Both the position numbers and the translations under genes were made by a program. This document shows, piece by piece, positions 43,646 through 53,943 of a DNA stretch of 64,000 nucleotides; the stretch's first letter is position 1, and each line of letters begins with the position of its first letter. The stretch lies in assembly GCF_017876155.1 (NCBI RefSeq), contig NZ_JAGINP010000001.1, forward strand, positions 496,001 to 560,000, in the 5' to 3' direction. Under the pieces are notes generated by a model. That model had not been told where the DNA came from. It worked only from the letters and a program-made list of their open reading frames with translations, and did not search any database. This stretch comes from Azospirillum rugosum. Its GTDB lineage: Bacteria > Pseudomonadota > Alphaproteobacteria > Azospirillales > Azospirillaceae.

Positions 43646-44437
43646 TCACTCCTGGCGCGGCGCACGGCGGACGTAGATCGGCGCGAAGGCGCCATCCTGC
43701 CGCAGCTCCACCTGCCCGGCCTTGGCCAGCTCCAGCGTCGCCGCGAAATGCGCAGCCAGCGCCGAGCGGTTCAGCAGCGTGCCGCGCACGCCGTCGGGCA
43801 GGAAGCTGGACAGCGTCGCCCAGTCCGGCATGCGCCCCAGCAGCTCCGACAGGCGGCGCACCGCGTCCTCCAGCGAATAGAGCCGCACCGGCTCGATGTG
43901 CAGGACACCGCCCTCCTTGCGCTTCTTGTGGTCGCCGTAGGCCTTCAGCAGGTCGTAGAGCGTGACCTGGAAGACCGACTTGCGCTGAATGTCCACATCC
44001 TCCGGCGCGCCGCGCGGGAAGACGTCCAGCCCCAGGCGCGGGCGCCCGAACAGCTTGGCCGACGCTTCCTTCATCGCCTCCAGCCGTTGCAGCTGGAAGG
44101 CCAGGGCCGCCGCCATGTCCTCGCCCGACGGCTCCTCGTCCTCGACGTCCGGGATCAGCAGGCGCGACTTCAGGTAGGCCAGCCACGCCGCCATGACGAG
44201 ATAGTCGGCGGCCAGCTCCAGCCGGACCTTGCGCGCCTCCGCGACGAAGGCGAGGTACTGGTCGGCGAGCTGGAGGATGGAGATCCTGGTCAGGTCCACC
44301 TTCTGCTCGCGCCCCAGCGCCAGCAGCATGTCGAGCGGCCCCTCGAACCCGTCCAGCACGAGGACGAGCTGCTCCGCCGGGCTCGCCGGACCGGCGCCCT
44401 CCTCCGCGAATCCGTCCTTGGGGACCTTGGGGGCCAT
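43646..44437 (-). CDS. scpA: Segregation and condensation protein A
   Basis: This gene encodes 263 residues. This kleisin bridges the SMC heads. The N-terminal signature LDGFEGPLDMLLALGREQKVDLTRISI and LAADYLVMAAWLAYLKSRLLIP are characteristic; the C-terminal winged helix (SSFLPDGVRGTLLNRSALAAHFAATLELAK) binds SMC. The start lies 1 base beyond the stop of the M50 protease gene. Confidence 0.95.
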   Translation of the reverse strand: MAPKVPKDGFAEEGAGPASPAEQLVLVLDGFEGPLDMLLALGREQKVDLTRISILQLADQYLAFVAEARKVRLELAADYLVMAAWLAYLKSRLLIPDVEDEEPSGEDMAAALAFQLQRLEAMKEASAKLFGRPRLGLDVFPRGAPEDVDIQRKSVFQVTLYDLLKAYGDHKKRKEGGVLHIEPVRLYSLEDAVRRLSELLGRMPDWATLSSFLPDGVRGTLLNRSALAAHFAATLELAKAGQVELRQDGAFAPIYVRRAPRQE

Positions 44438-44438
44438 G

Positions 44439-45125
44439 TCAGGAATTGCCGCTCAGGACGCGGATCACGTCGATGACCCAGTCGACCGGCGGGCCGAGCA
44501 CCCAGCTCATCACGTTCAGGTTCACCCCGATCTCCCGCCCGATCATCGGCAGCAGGAAGAAGGCGCCCAGCAGGATGAACATCCCGAATCGCTCCAGCCG
44601 CGCCAGCGGGAAGGCCAGCGCGTCCGGAAGGACGCCCACCGCCACCCGGCCGCCGTCCAGCGGCGGGATCGGGATCAGGTTGAAGACCATCAGCACGACG
44701 TTGACCAGCACCGACACTTCCAGCGCCGCGCGGAACCACGCGCCGATGCCCTCGGCCTGGTCGCCGGTCAGCCCCCAGAGCATGGCGGACACCAGGGCCA
44801 GCACGAAGTTGATCCCCGGACCGGCCAGAGCCACCCACACCATGTCGCGGCGCGGGTAGTGCAGACGGGCGAAGTTCACCGGCACCGGCTTGGCCCAGCC
44901 GAACACGAAGCCGGTGGTGAAATACATCAGCGCCGGCAGGATCACCGTGCCGAAGGGGTCGATGTGGCGCAGCGGGTTCAGCGTCACGCGGCCCAGCTGC
45001 CACGCCGTGTCGTCGCCCCGCCACTTTGCCACGAATCCGTGCGCCGCCTCGTGCAGGGTGATGGCCAGGATCGCGGGAATGGCGACCGCGACGATCATCG
45101 GAATCCGGTCGATCAGGCCGTCCAT
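44439..45125 (-). CDS. M50 site-2 protease-family membrane protein
   Basis: This gene encodes 228 residues with about five membrane segments. The zinc motif HEAAHG (HExxH) is at about residues 26-30 and the third ligand is in NLIPIPPLDGGR. The size and layout fit the small rhomboid-adjacent S2P group (YwhC/FtsH-linked type) without PDZ domain. In alphaproteobacteria this gene commonly lies between nagZ and scpA. Substrate unknown. Confidence 0.9.
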   Translation of the reverse strand: MDGLIDRIPMIVAVAIPAILAITLHEAAHGFVAKWRGDDTAWQLGRVTLNPLRHIDPFGTVILPALMYFTTGFVFGWAKPVPVNFARLHYPRRDMVWVALAGPGINFVLALVSAMLWGLTGDQAEGIGAWFRAALEVSVLVNVVLMVFNLIPIPPLDGGRVAVGVLPDALAFPLARLERFGMFILLGAFFLLPMIGREIGVNLNVMSWVLGPPVDWVIDVIRVLSGNS

Positions 45126-45137
45126 TCCCTATCCTCC

Positions 45138-46256
45138 TCAAGCCCCGGGAGAACGGAGCAGTTCGGCCAGCCGCGCGCCGAGGGCGCCGACGTCCACCGG
45201 CTGCGCCACGCAGCGCACCGCCTGGGCGAGCGCCCAGCGCTGGGCGGCGGCGTAGCTGATGGGCGGCACCACCTCCGCCACCGCCGTCATTTCCTCCATC
45301 ACGCCGTTGCAGTGAAGCACGACGTCGATGCCCGCCGCCAGCACGGCCTTCGCCCGGTCGCCCATGCCGCCGGCCAGCGCTCCCATGGACAGGTCGTCGC
45401 TGAACAGCAGCCCGTCGAACCCGATCGGCGCGCCGCGCACCACGTCGCGCACCACGGTGGCCGACGTGCTGGCCGGCGCGTCCGGGTCGACCGCCTTCAG
45501 CACGACGTGGGCGACCATGCCCAGCGGCATGTCGGCCAGATCGCGGAAGGGCGCGAAGTCGGTGGCCTGGAGGTCCTCCAGCGGCGCGTCCACCACCGGA
45601 AGCTCGGCGTGGCTGTCGGCGAAGGCGCGGCCGTGGCCGGGGATGTGCTTCACCACCGGCAGCACTCCGCCGGCGATCAGCCCCTCGCAGGTCGCGCGCG
45701 CCAACTCGGCCACCCGCGCGGGGTCGCGGGAGAAGGCGCGGTCGCCGATGATGTCGTGGGCGCCTTCCACCGGCACGTCGCAGACCGGCGCGCAGTCCAC
45801 CGTCACGCCGACGTCGATCAGCGCGTGGGCGAGCAGCCGGGCGTTGATCCAGGCGGCCTCCCGCCCGGCGGCGGGGTCGCGGTCGGCAAGGTCGCCGAAG
45901 ACGCGCATCGGCGGGAAGGCCGGCCAGTGCGGCGGCCGCATGCGCGCGACGCGCCCGCCCTCCTGGTCGATCAGCACCGGCGCGTCGGGCCGGCCGACGG
46001 ACTCGCGCATGGCGTCCACCAGCGCGCGCACCTGTTCGGGCGTCTCGCAGTTGCGACGGAACAGGATGAAGCCCAGCGGGTCGGATTCGCGGAAGAACGC
46101 GCGCTCCTCGTCGCTCAATACGGTGCCGGCGGCACCGAAGACGACCGCGCGGGGGCGGTGGGCCTTCGGAGCCGCCGTTTTCGATACCGCCGCTTTCGAC
46201 ACGGGCGTTGCGGCAGCCTTGGACGGCTTATGGACGGACAACCACGCACCCCACAC
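45138..46256 (-). CDS. nagZ: Beta-N-acetylhexosaminidase (GH3)
   Basis: The frame encodes 372 residues from a GTG at 46256 that overlaps the SPOR gene by 29 bases; a TTG at 46241 is possible. NagZ removes GlcNAc from cell-wall muropeptides in recycling. Visible GH3 signatures are LIDQEGGRVARM, VVKHIPGHGRAFADSHAELPVV (the KHxPGHG catalytic loop) and LLFSDDLSMGAL with the nucleophile Asp. It is cytoplasmic, without a signal peptide. The M50 gene follows by 12 bases. Confidence 0.93.
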   Translation of the reverse strand: MWGAWLSVHKPSKAAATPVSKAAVSKTAAPKAHRPRAVVFGAAGTVLSDEERAFFRESDPLGFILFRRNCETPEQVRALVDAMRESVGRPDAPVLIDQEGGRVARMRPPHWPAFPPMRVFGDLADRDPAAGREAAWINARLLAHALIDVGVTVDCAPVCDVPVEGAHDIIGDRAFSRDPARVAELARATCEGLIAGGVLPVVKHIPGHGRAFADSHAELPVVDAPLEDLQATDFAPFRDLADMPLGMVAHVVLKAVDPDAPASTSATVVRDVVRGAPIGFDGLLFSDDLSMGALAGGMGDRAKAVLAAGIDVVLHCNGVMEEMTAVAEVVPPISYAAAQRWALAQAVRCVAQPVDVGALGARLAELLRSPGA

Positions 46257-47253
46257 TTTGCGCCTTCAGCTGGGCGCAGGCCGCCTTGGCCCGATCCTCG
46301 TTCAGTCCGACGCCCTGCACGCGGTAGTAAACGCCCTTCTCCCCCAGGTCGGCCTTGACGACCTGCATGGACAGGCCGCCCAGCGCGTCCGGATGGCGCC
46401 CGGACAGGCGCTTCCACTCCGCCGTGGCTTCCGCCTCGCTGCGCAGGGAGGCGAGCTGGATGCGCCAGCCGCCGCCACCGCCGGCCGCCTTGGCCGGAGC
46501 GGGTGGTGCGGCCGCCGGTGTGGGAGCGGGCTTCGCGGCCTGCGGCGCCGGCGTTTGCGCGGCCGGAGCCGGGGCCGGCTTTGGCGGACTCGGCAGCGCC
46601 GCGGTCTGCACCGGGGCGGCGGGTGCCGCCTTCGGCGCGCCGGGCTGCTGGGCGTTCGGTTGCGGTTGCGCCGCGGTCGACGGGGCCGGCTTCACAGCCG
46701 GAGCCGCCTTCGCCACCGGAGCGGTCGCCGGCGGCACGGCCGCGACGGCCGGCGGCGGCGCGACGGGCTGCCCCTCCGCCCCCGCGGCCGGCTGGCCGTC
46801 CGGCAGGCGCGGCACGGTCGTCGTGGAACCGGGCGGGGGCGGCGGAAGCTGCGCCACAGCCGGCACCTCCGGCATGGCGGGCGGCGGCGGCATCTGCGGG
46901 GTCACGACCGGGCGCGGCAGCGGCTCCTCCGGCGGAGGCAGCAGCCGTTCCACCGTGGGCTTGGCGGCGTGCTCGTTCAGCCGTTCGTACACCAGCTTGT
47001 CCTGGTGCGGCACCTCCATGCCGCCCGGCTGTTCCGGGCGCATCTTGGTGGGGGCGCCGTCGGCGGTCAGCAGCGGCGGCCCGCCGTCCGAGGACGCGCG
47101 GTCGCCCTTGCCGTAGGTCACCACGATCGCGCCGGCGAAGGCCACGATGCCCACCACGGCCATCCCGAGGCCGAGCAGACCGCGCCGGCCTCCCCGGTTC
47201 GGCGCGGTGCCGTAGGGGTTGCTGGCGTAGTTGACATCGCCCTCGTACTTCAT
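46228..47253 (-). CDS. SPOR-domain membrane protein
   Basis: This gene encodes 341 residues. A cytoplasmic N-terminus and one membrane helix ([20 protein letters not shown], about 26-45) precede a roughly 200-residue Pro/Ala linker and a C-terminal SPOR domain ([18 protein letters not shown]...[24 protein letters not shown]). SPOR domains bind denuded glycan strands at division septa. The ATG overlaps the argS stop. The order argS-SPOR-nagZ is common in alphaproteobacteria. Confidence 0.92.
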   Translation of the reverse strand: MKYEGDVNYASNPYGTAPNRGGRRGLLGLGMAVVGIVAFAGAIVVTYGKGDRASSDGGPPLLTADGAPTKMRPEQPGGMEVPHQDKLVYERLNEHAAKPTVERLLPPPEEPLPRPVVTPQMPPPPAMPEVPAVAQLPPPPPGSTTTVPRLPDGQPAAGAEGQPVAPPPAVAAVPPATAPVAKAAPAVKPAPSTAAQPQPNAQQPGAPKAAPAAPVQTAALPSPPKPAPAPAAQTPAPQAAKPAPTPAAAPPAPAKAAGGGGGWRIQLASLRSEAEATAEWKRLSGRHPDALGGLSMQVVKADLGEKGVYYRVQGVGLNEDRAKAACAQLKAQSVGCVVVRP

Positions 47254-49010
47254 GAGCGCATTTCCTCCACCGGCTCCACGCCCATGACCGCAAGGCCGGA
47301 CGCGATCACCGTGGCGACGGCGCTGACCAGCGCCAGCCGGGCCACCGTCACCTCCTCGTCGCCGTCGATCAGGAAGCGCAAGGACGCGTCGTCGCGGCCC
47401 TTGTTCCACAGCGCGTGGAAGTCGCTGGCGAGGTCGTAGAGGTAGAAGGCCACGCGGTGCGGCTCGTGCGCCTCCGCGGCGGATTCGACCATGCGCGGCC
47501 AGGTCGCCATGCGCTTGGCGAGCGCCATCTCCTCCTCGCTGTCCAGCCGCGCGAGGTTTGCCTTCGCGGCCAGCGCCGCCAGCGACAGGTCGGCGCCCGG
47601 CATCGCCGTGGCCGCGTGGCGCAGGACGGAGCGGCAGCGCGCGTGCGCGTACTGCACGTAGAAGACCGGGTTGTCCTTCGACTGCTCCACGACCTTGGCG
47701 AAGTCGAACTCCAGCGTCTGGTCGTTGCGGCGGGTCAGCATGATGAAGCGGACGACGTCCTTGCCCACCTCCTCGATCACGTCGCGCAGGGTCACGAAGG
47801 TGCCCGCGCGCTTGGACATCTTCACCGGCTCGCCGTTCTTCATCAGGTGGACGAGCTGGCACAGCTTCACGTCCAGCGCCGCCTTGCCCTCGGTGATGGC
47901 CGTGGTCGCCGCCTGCATGCGCTTGACGTAGCCACCGTGGTCGGCGCCCCACACGTCGATCAGCGTGTTGAAGCCGCGGCGGTGCTTGTCGAAGTGATAG
48001 GCGATGTCGTTGGAGAAATAGGTGAAGGACCCGTCCGACTTCTTCAGCGGGCGATCCACGTCGTCGCCGAAGTCGGTGGACTTGAACAGCGTCTGCGGAC
48101 GCGGCTCCCAATCGTCGGGCTTCTTGCCCTTCGGCGGCTCCAGCACGCCGACGTAGATCAGACCGCGGTCCTCCAGCGCCGTCAGCGCCGTGTCCACGGC
48201 GCCGGCCTTCACCAGCGCGCGTTCGGAGCTGTAAACGTCCATGCGGACGCCCAGCACACCCAGGTCCTCCTTGATCCACTCCATGATCGTCGCGATGGCG
48301 AAGTCGCGGCAGGCCGGCAGCCATTCGGCCTCGTCCGTGCCGACCCACTTGTTCCCATCCTTCTGGGCGAGCGCCTGCCCGACCTCCTTCAGGTATTCGC
48401 CGGGATAGAGGCCGGCCGGAATCTCGCCGATGTCCTCGCCCAGCGCCTCGCGGTAGCGCAGGAAGGTGGAGCGCGCCAGCACGTCCACCTGGGCGCCGGC
48501 GTCGTTGATGTAGTATTCGCGCGTGACCGCGTAGCCCGCCTTCTCCAGCAGCGCCGCCAGCGCGTCGCCGAACACGGCGCCGCGGCCATGCGCCGCGTGC
48601 AGCGGGCCGGTCGGGTTGGCCGACACATACTCGACGTTCACCGGCTCCTTGGCGCCCAGCGTGCTGTCGCCGTAGGCCGTGCCGGCGGTCAGCACGTCGC
48701 GGATGCGGTCGCGCCAGACATCGGCGGACAGGCGCAGGTTCACGAAGCCGGGGCCGGCGATCTCCACGCTCGCCACGTCGGGCCGTGCCTTCAGCTTCTC
48801 GACCAGCATCTCCGCCAGCGCGCGCGGCGGCTTGCCCGCCGGCTTGGCGAGGATCATCGCCGCGTTGGTCGACAGGTCGCCATGCGCCGCCTCGCGCGGC
48901 GGTTCCACCGTCAGGCGGCTGGTGTCGAGCCCCGCCGGGATCCGGCCCTCGGCGGCGAGGTCCTCCAGCAGCTTGCGAATGTCGTTTTCGAAGGCCTTGA
49001 AGATGTTCAT
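47250..49010 (-). CDS. argS: Arginyl-tRNA synthetase
   Basis: This gene encodes 586 residues from the ATG at 49010. Class I synthetase: the HIGH-type motif is [14 protein letters not shown] (HAAH), and a KMSK motif is present (VKMSKRAGT), which many ArgRS lack or have altered. An N-terminal Add-1 domain (about 1-110) and C-terminal anticodon-binding helices are complete. Its stop overlaps the SPOR gene start (ATGA). The dGTPase gene ends 17 bases upstream. Confidence 0.97.
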   Translation of the reverse strand: MNIFKAFENDIRKLLEDLAAEGRIPAGLDTSRLTVEPPREAAHGDLSTNAAMILAKPAGKPPRALAEMLVEKLKARPDVASVEIAGPGFVNLRLSADVWRDRIRDVLTAGTAYGDSTLGAKEPVNVEYVSANPTGPLHAAHGRGAVFGDALAALLEKAGYAVTREYYINDAGAQVDVLARSTFLRYREALGEDIGEIPAGLYPGEYLKEVGQALAQKDGNKWVGTDEAEWLPACRDFAIATIMEWIKEDLGVLGVRMDVYSSERALVKAGAVDTALTALEDRGLIYVGVLEPPKGKKPDDWEPRPQTLFKSTDFGDDVDRPLKKSDGSFTYFSNDIAYHFDKHRRGFNTLIDVWGADHGGYVKRMQAATTAITEGKAALDVKLCQLVHLMKNGEPVKMSKRAGTFVTLRDVIEEVGKDVVRFIMLTRRNDQTLEFDFAKVVEQSKDNPVFYVQYAHARCRSVLRHAATAMPGADLSLAALAAKANLARLDSEEEMALAKRMATWPRMVESAAEAHEPHRVAFYLYDLASDFHALWNKGRDDASLRFLIDGDEEVTVARLALVSAVATVIASGLAVMGVEPVEEMRS

Positions 49011-49027
49011 TTTTTCAATTCTTGACG

Positions 49028-50227
49028 TTAGGTCTTGGCGTCCATGTCGAACAGGCGGGCGTACTCGGCCAGCGCAAAGCGGTCGGTCATCCCGGCGATG
49101 TAGTCGGCGACCAGCCGGGCGAGCACCGTCTTGTCCGTGTCCCCGCCCAGAGCCGCAACCTCCGCCTGCCATTGGGTCGGCAGGGTGTTCGGCTCGGCCA
49201 TAAACAGATCGAACAGGGCGGTGACCACCCGCTTGCACTTGCTCATTTCCCGGTTGACCCGGTAATGGCGGTACATGCGCTGTTTCAGGAAGGCGCGCAA
49301 GGGCCGCTGCGCCTCGAACATCGCGTCGGAAAAGCTGACCACCGGCTGCGGCAAGGCCCGCAGTTCCGCGGCACTGCCCGGCTTGGCCTCGGCGAGGCGC
49401 CGCTTGGTCTCCGCCAGCAGGTCGACGACCATGTTGTTGATCATGCGCCGGATCGTCTCGTGGATCAGGCGCGAGCGCTCCAGCTTCGGGTATTTGTCGC
49501 AGACCTGCCGCACCACCGGCCCGACCAGCGGCAGCTCCGCCACCTCGTCCACGGTGAACAGCCCGGCGCGCAGGCCGTCGTCGATGTCGTGGTTGTTGTA
49601 GGCGATGTCGTCGGCCAGCGCGGCGACCTGCGCCTCGGCACCCGGGTTGGTGTGCAGTTCCAGGTCCCAGACCTCCTGGAAGGCGCGCAGCGTGGTCGGC
49701 AGCTGCTCCCCCTCCTTCAGGGGCAGCAGCGGGCCGTTGTGCTTGACGACACCCTCCAGAGTCTCCCAGGTCAGGTTCAGCCCGTCGAACTCGGCGTAGC
49801 GCCGCTCCAGCATCGTCAGGATGCGCAGAGTCTGGTCGTTGTGGGCGAAGCCGCCATGGGGGGCCATGCAGGCGTTCAGCGCGTCCTCGCCGGCGTGGCC
49901 GAAGGGCGTGTGCCCCAGGTCGTGGGCCAGCGCCACCGCCTCCGCCAGATCCTCGTTCAGCCCAAGCGCGCGGCTGATGGAGCGCGCGATCTGCGCGACC
50001 TCCAGGCTGTGGGTCAGGCGCGTGCGGAAATAGTCGCCCTCGTGATAGACGAAGACCTGCGTCTTGTACTTCAGCTTGCGGAAGGCGCCGGAATGGACGA
50101 TGCGGTCGCGGTCGCGCTGGAAGCACGAGCGCGTCGGGCTTTCCGGTTCCCGCACCAGCCGCCCGCGCGTCTCCGCGGGGTTGCAGCCGTAGGGCGCCGG
50201 CCGATCCTGGAAGCTGTCCGCCGTCAT
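49028..50227 (-). CDS. dgt: dGTP triphosphohydrolase-like HD protein
   Basis: This gene encodes 399 residues from the ATG at 50227. The HD metal site is visible as [15 protein letters not shown] and [18 protein letters not shown], and a later [14 protein letters not shown] gives the last ligand. The length fits the 'deoxyguanosinetriphosphate triphosphohydrolase-like' class, which is shorter than E. coli Dgt and may prefer other dNTPs. It is upstream of argS on the same strand and diverges from erpA. Confidence 0.93.
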   Translation of the reverse strand: MTADSFQDRPAPYGCNPAETRGRLVREPESPTRSCFQRDRDRIVHSGAFRKLKYKTQVFVYHEGDYFRTRLTHSLEVAQIARSISRALGLNEDLAEAVALAHDLGHTPFGHAGEDALNACMAPHGGFAHNDQTLRILTMLERRYAEFDGLNLTWETLEGVVKHNGPLLPLKEGEQLPTTLRAFQEVWDLELHTNPGAEAQVAALADDIAYNNHDIDDGLRAGLFTVDEVAELPLVGPVVRQVCDKYPKLERSRLIHETIRRMINNMVVDLLAETKRRLAEAKPGSAAELRALPQPVVSFSDAMFEAQRPLRAFLKQRMYRHYRVNREMSKCKRVVTALFDLFMAEPNTLPTQWQAEVAALGGDTDKTVLARLVADYIAGMTDRFALAEYARLFDMDAKT

Positions 50228-50454
50228 GGCGCGGACACTACCGGCGGGGGCCGCTCCGCGCAACGGCGAAGGCGGAGACATTGCTTAAGTCATCCTCCGG
50301 GCTTACGTCATCGTCCGGTCCGCCGCCTTCGGCGGGTCAGCCATGTCCCGATCCGACCGGCCCCAATCCGACCGGCCTTTGACGAACCGCCGGCATGGCC
50401 TTACATTCCATGACGTGTCGTCACGTCAGCGTATTTTTGCGAAGGACCCGTCCC

Positions 50455-50820
50455 ATGCCCGACACCGCCCTTCCCGTCGCCCAAGAGGGCACGCGCGTGC
50501 TGCACGTCTCGGACAGCGCCGCCAAGCGCGTCGCCTTCCTGATCGAACATGAAGGCAACCCGGCCCTGATGCTGCGCCTGACCGTGTCGGGCGGCGGCTG
50601 CTCCGGCTTCCAGTACGGCTTCGGCTTCGACGACACGGTGAACGAGGACGACCACGTGTTCGAGAACGGCGGCGTGAAAGTCGTGACCGACGACTGTTCG
50701 CTCGACCTGCTGGCCGGCGCGACGCTCGACTATGTCGAAGACCTGATGGGCGCCGCCTTCCAGATCAAGAACCCGAACGCCACCGCGTCCTGCGGCTGCG
50801 GCAACTCCTTCGCGGCCTAA
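50455..50820 (+). CDS. erpA: Iron-sulfur cluster insertion protein ErpA
   Basis: This gene encodes 121 residues from the ATG at 50455. A-type carrier that delivers [4Fe-4S] clusters to apo-proteins. The three conserved cysteines are in GGGCSGFQYGF and SCGCGNSF near the C-terminus. It lies 21 bases before xthA on the same strand. Clients with clusters in this window include PaoA and PaoB. Confidence 0.95.
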   Translation: MPDTALPVAQEGTRVLHVSDSAAKRVAFLIEHEGNPALMLRLTVSGGGCSGFQYGFGFDDTVNEDDHVFENGGVKVVTDDCSLDLLAGATLDYVEDLMGAAFQIKNPNATASCGCGNSFAA

Positions 50821-50841
50821 TAAAAAAGAACCGGCTTCACC

Positions 50842-51615
50842 GTGAAAATCGCGACCTGGAACGTCAACTCGGCGAAGGCCCGCCTTCCGCTGATCACCGA
50901 CTGGCTGCGCGCGGCGTCCCCGGACGTCGCGTTGCTGCAGGAAATCAAGTGCGAGACGGCGGCCTTCCCGCGCGACGCGTTCGAGGAACTCGGCTACCAC
51001 GTCACACCGGTGGGGCAGAAGGCCTACAACGGCGTGGCCTTCCTGTCCAAGGCCCCGCACGAGGTCGCCCTGACCCGCCTGCCCGGTGAGCCGGAGGACG
51101 AGCAGGCGCGCTTCGTCGAGGCTACGGTGGACGGCGTGCGGATCGCCTCGCTCTACCTGCCCAACGGCAACCCGATCGGCACGGAGAAGTTTGCCTACAA
51201 GCTGCGCTGGATGGACCGGCTGATCGCGCACGCCCGCGACCTGCTGGCGCAGGAAATCCCCTTCGTGCTGGGCGGCGACTACAACATCATCCCGGAGGCG
51301 CGCGACGTCTTCGACCCGCGCGCCTTCGCCGGCGACGCCCTGTTCCAGCCGGAATCGCGGGCGAAGTTCCGCTCCCTGCTGAACCTCGGCCTGACCGAGG
51401 CCTACCGGGCGCTGCACGACGACGACCACGCCTACACCTTCTGGGACTACCAGGCCGGCAGCTGGCCGCGCGACCTCGGCCTGCGCATCGACCATTTCCT
51501 GCTGTCCCCGCAAGCCGCCGACCGGCTGGAGGGCTGCACCATCGACCGCCGCCCGCGCGGGGCGGAGAAGGCGTCGGACCACACGCCGGTGATCCTCGAC
51601 CTGCGCGACGCGTGA
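50842..51615 (+). CDS. xthA: Exodeoxyribonuclease III
   Basis: This gene encodes 257 residues from the GTG at 50842. Class II AP endonuclease and 3'-5' exonuclease in base-excision repair. Catalytic motifs are ATWNVNSAKARL (Asn), LLQEIKCE (Glu), LGGDYNIIPE (Asp-Asn), LRIDHFLLS and SDHTPVI (His). Probably co-transcribed with erpA. A weak GGG/CCC hairpin with T-rich loop follows the stop. Confidence 0.96.
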   Translation: MKIATWNVNSAKARLPLITDWLRAASPDVALLQEIKCETAAFPRDAFEELGYHVTPVGQKAYNGVAFLSKAPHEVALTRLPGEPEDEQARFVEATVDGVRIASLYLPNGNPIGTEKFAYKLRWMDRLIAHARDLLAQEIPFVLGGDYNIIPEARDVFDPRAFAGDALFQPESRAKFRSLLNLGLTEAYRALHDDDHAYTFWDYQAGSWPRDLGLRIDHFLLSPQAADRLEGCTIDRRPRGAEKASDHTPVILDLRDA

Positions 51616-51707
51616 GGGCTTTTTAACCCTTTGTCTCTACCATTCCCCAAAACGACACGGGGGACCGCGGCCGGGCATGGCCCACGCGGAACGGGAGCGG
51701 CATCGGG

Positions 51708-52280
51708 ATGGTGTGGAGGCGCGACTACAGCCGCAAGGAGGTCGAGGAGCTTCTGTCCGCGATCGAACGCCAAGCCACCGACGCGGTGGCCTTCGGCGAG
51801 CGTGCCCAGCGCGACATCTCCGAAGACCGCTTTTCTTCCTTCCTGACCTTCCGCAAGAAGGTCGAAGAAGTCCGCGCCCTCGCCGCCCTGACCGAGGAGC
51901 GGCTGATGGGCAATGGGGGCGCCAAACTCACCGACCTGCAGGTGGAGTTCGAGCGCATCGACCTGCTGTTGACCGGCCTCCTCGCACGCTCCACCCGCAA
52001 CTACTTCGCCAACCTGCGCGACGACCAGGCCTTGCCTATGGGTGCCCGCGAACTGTTCGAGCCCGAACTGAAGATTGTCGAGGAGATGCGCGCGAAGCTG
52101 GAGCGCCCGCAGTACGCCGGCAAGGTCTCGACGACGGTGGTCGAGGACCTGGAGGCGACCGCCAGCATGATTCGCAAGGTGATCAGCCGAGCCCCCAGCC
52201 TGCCCGACTTCTCCGATGCCCCAAGCCTGCCGAAACCCACCAAGCGCCTGTCCAACCTGGGCCGCCCGATCCGAACCTGA
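51708..52280 (+). CDS. Hypothetical helical protein
   Basis: This gene encodes 190 residues, almost entirely helical and charged (MVWRRDYSRKEVEELLSAIERQ, FRKKVEEVRALAALTEERL), with no membrane segment. The C-terminal 40 residues contain Pro/Ser runs (APSLPDFSDAPSLPKP). The family is not recognised. It lies between xthA and tRNA-Ser on the same strand. Confidence 0.65.
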   Translation: MVWRRDYSRKEVEELLSAIERQATDAVAFGERAQRDISEDRFSSFLTFRKKVEEVRALAALTEERLMGNGGAKLTDLQVEFERIDLLLTGLLARSTRNYFANLRDDQALPMGARELFEPELKIVEEMRAKLERPQYAGKVSTTVVEDLEATASMIRKVISRAPSLPDFSDAPSLPKPTKRLSNLGRPIRT

Positions 52281-52340
52281 TCTGGATCGCGCTTGCCTGT
52301 TGACCGGCGCTCCGCATTCCTATATCCGCGACACCGAACC

Positions 52341-52430
52341 GGATGGGTGGCCGAGCGGTTTAAGGCTCCAGTCTTGAAAACTGGCGTGGGGGCAACCCCA
52401 CCGTGGGTTCGAATCCCACCCCATCCGCCA
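52341..52430 (+). tRNA. tRNA-Ser (UGA)
   Basis: The 90-base gene has the acceptor GGATGGG/CCCATCC, discriminator G and encoded CCA. The anticodon loop CTTGAAA gives anticodon UGA, and the long variable arm is typical of tRNA-Ser. No integrase is beside it. Confidence 0.97.
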
Positions 52431-52602
52431 CTGGTCTCGTCAGGGCGTCTCGCTTCCCCCTCTGCACGCTCAGAACGGGCTCACGCCACAGACCATCCCC
52501 GACCTTGATCCATGTTAAGGAGAAGCCAGCGGCCTTCCCCGAGGATCGGCATTGCAGCCTTTTGCCGGGTCTGCTGGCGGCATCCCAGTCGGGGAGGATG
52601 GC

Positions 52603-52911
52603 ATGCATCCGTTTTTCTTGTTTACGGGCAGCGGTCCGCTGGTCATCCTGACGTCCTATCCGTCGATTGAGGATCCGGTTCTGCTGCGCAAGCTTGCCGC
52701 CAAGGGGATCGACAAGTTCATCGCCTTTTCGGTGCCGCTTTCCTTGGCGAAGGAACGCTATGGCGGGCATTTCGACCATGTCTGCCGGGATTTGAAGGAG
52801 TCGGACGACCTGCGCGTTCTGGACTACAACGGCCAACACGCGCTGCACTTGTTCCACTTCCGGGAATTGGGCGTTCCGCTGCTGCACGAGCCTGCGACAT
52901 CGCGCTGGTGA
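52603..52911 (+). CDS. Hypothetical cytosolic protein
   Basis: This gene encodes 102 residues, with the ribosome binding site GGGGAGG. It reads as a compact alpha/beta protein (LFTGSGPLVILTSYPSIEDP, KLAAKGIDKFIAFSVPLSLAKERYG, LRVLDYNGQHALHLFHF), without cofactor motifs or signal peptide. I do not recognise the family. The 172 bases between it and tRNA-Ser hold nothing visible; the next gene is convergent. Confidence 0.65.
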   Translation: MHPFFLFTGSGPLVILTSYPSIEDPVLLRKLAAKGIDKFIAFSVPLSLAKERYGGHFDHVCRDLKESDDLRVLDYNGQHALHLFHFRELGVPLLHEPATSRW

Positions 52912-52929
52912 CGGCTGGTTGACGGCCGG

Positions 52930-53943
52930 TTACTCCAGCCCGTGCAGAAGCGCCGCGTGGAAGCGGTCCGGGTCCTGAATCTGCGGGGCGTGGCCGAGGT
53001 CGGCGAACTCCACCAAGGTGGCCCGCGGGATCGCCTGGGCGGTGCGCTTGCCCAGTTCGGCGTAATTGCCGAGCTTGGCCTGAAGGTCCGGCGGCGCCGC
53101 GTCCTTGGCGATCGCGGTGTTGTCCTTCAGCCCGATCATCAGCAGGGTCGGCACGCGCAGCCGGCCGAAGTCGTAGAGGACGGGCTGGGTGAGGATCATG
53201 TCGTACAGCAACGCCGAGTTCCAGGCGACCCGCCGCTTGCCCGGCCCGGCGTTCAGGCCGGCCAGCATGTCGACCCAGCGGTCGTAGGCCGGCACCCAGC
53301 CGCCCGCGTAGTAGGTCTTCCGCTCATAGTCGCGGATGCCCTCGGCGCTGGTCTTCAGCTCGCGCTCGAACCACGCGTCGACCGTCCGGTACGGCACGCC
53401 GAGCGCGGTCCAGTCCTCGAGCCCGATGGGGTTGACCAGCACCAGGCGCTCGGTCGCGTCGGGATACATCAGGGCATAGCGGGTGGCGAGCATCCCGCCC
53501 GTCGAGTGCCCCAGGATCGTGGCCCGGCCGACCCCGATGCGCTCCAGAAGCGCGTGGGTGTTCGCGGCCAGCTGCTGGAAGCTGTACTGGTAGTGGTCCG
53601 GCTTGGTCGATTTGCAGAAGCCGATCTGGTCCGGCGCCACCACCCGGTACCCCGCGGCGCTGAGCACCCGGATCGTCTGCTCCCAGGTGCCTGCGCAGAA
53701 ATTCTTGCCGTGCAGCAACACCACCGTGCGGCCGTTTGCCGGACCGCTCGCCGGTACGTCGAGATAGGCCATCTCCAGCGGTTGCTGCTGGGATTCGAAC
53801 GCGTGGACGCGCACCGGGAAGGCATAGTCGAAGCCCTCCAGCCGTTCCCCGTATTCGGGCGTGGACGCCGCCTGCGCCGCGCCGGCCACCAGGACGGCCA
53901 GCGCAAGCAGAACCGCCGCGATCCGGGCGGGCACGACCATCAC
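52930..53943 (-). CDS. Exported alpha/beta hydrolase
   Basis: This gene encodes 337 residues. A signal peptide (IAAVLLALAVLVAGAAQA) predicts export. The fold shows the oxyanion segment VVLLHGKNFCAGTW, the nucleophile elbow GHSTGGM (Ser), and the catalytic Asp and His near VPTLLMIGLKDN and DLGHAPQ. The substrate is unknown; the layout is like haloalkane dehalogenase/haloperoxidase-type hydrolases. It follows the dehydrogenase gene in an ATGA overlap. Confidence 0.88.
   Translation of the reverse strand: MMVVPARIAAVLLALAVLVAGAAQAASTPEYGERLEGFDYAFPVRVHAFESQQQPLEMAYLDVPASGPANGRTVVLLHGKNFCAGTWEQTIRVLSAAGYRVVAPDQIGFCKSTKPDHYQYSFQQLAANTHALLERIGVGRATILGHSTGGMLATRYALMYPDATERLVLVNPIGLEDWTALGVPYRTVDAWFERELKTSAEGIRDYERKTYYAGGWVPAYDRWVDMLAGLNAGPGKRRVAWNSALLYDMILTQPVLYDFGRLRVPTLLMIGLKDNTAIAKDAAPPDLQAKLGNYAELGKRTAQAIPRATLVEFADLGHAPQIQDPDRFHAALLHGLE

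Noticed and set aside
52341..52602. tRNA-Ser as a second integration site
   Set aside because: No integrase, no duplicated tRNA end and no change in gene type beside it.
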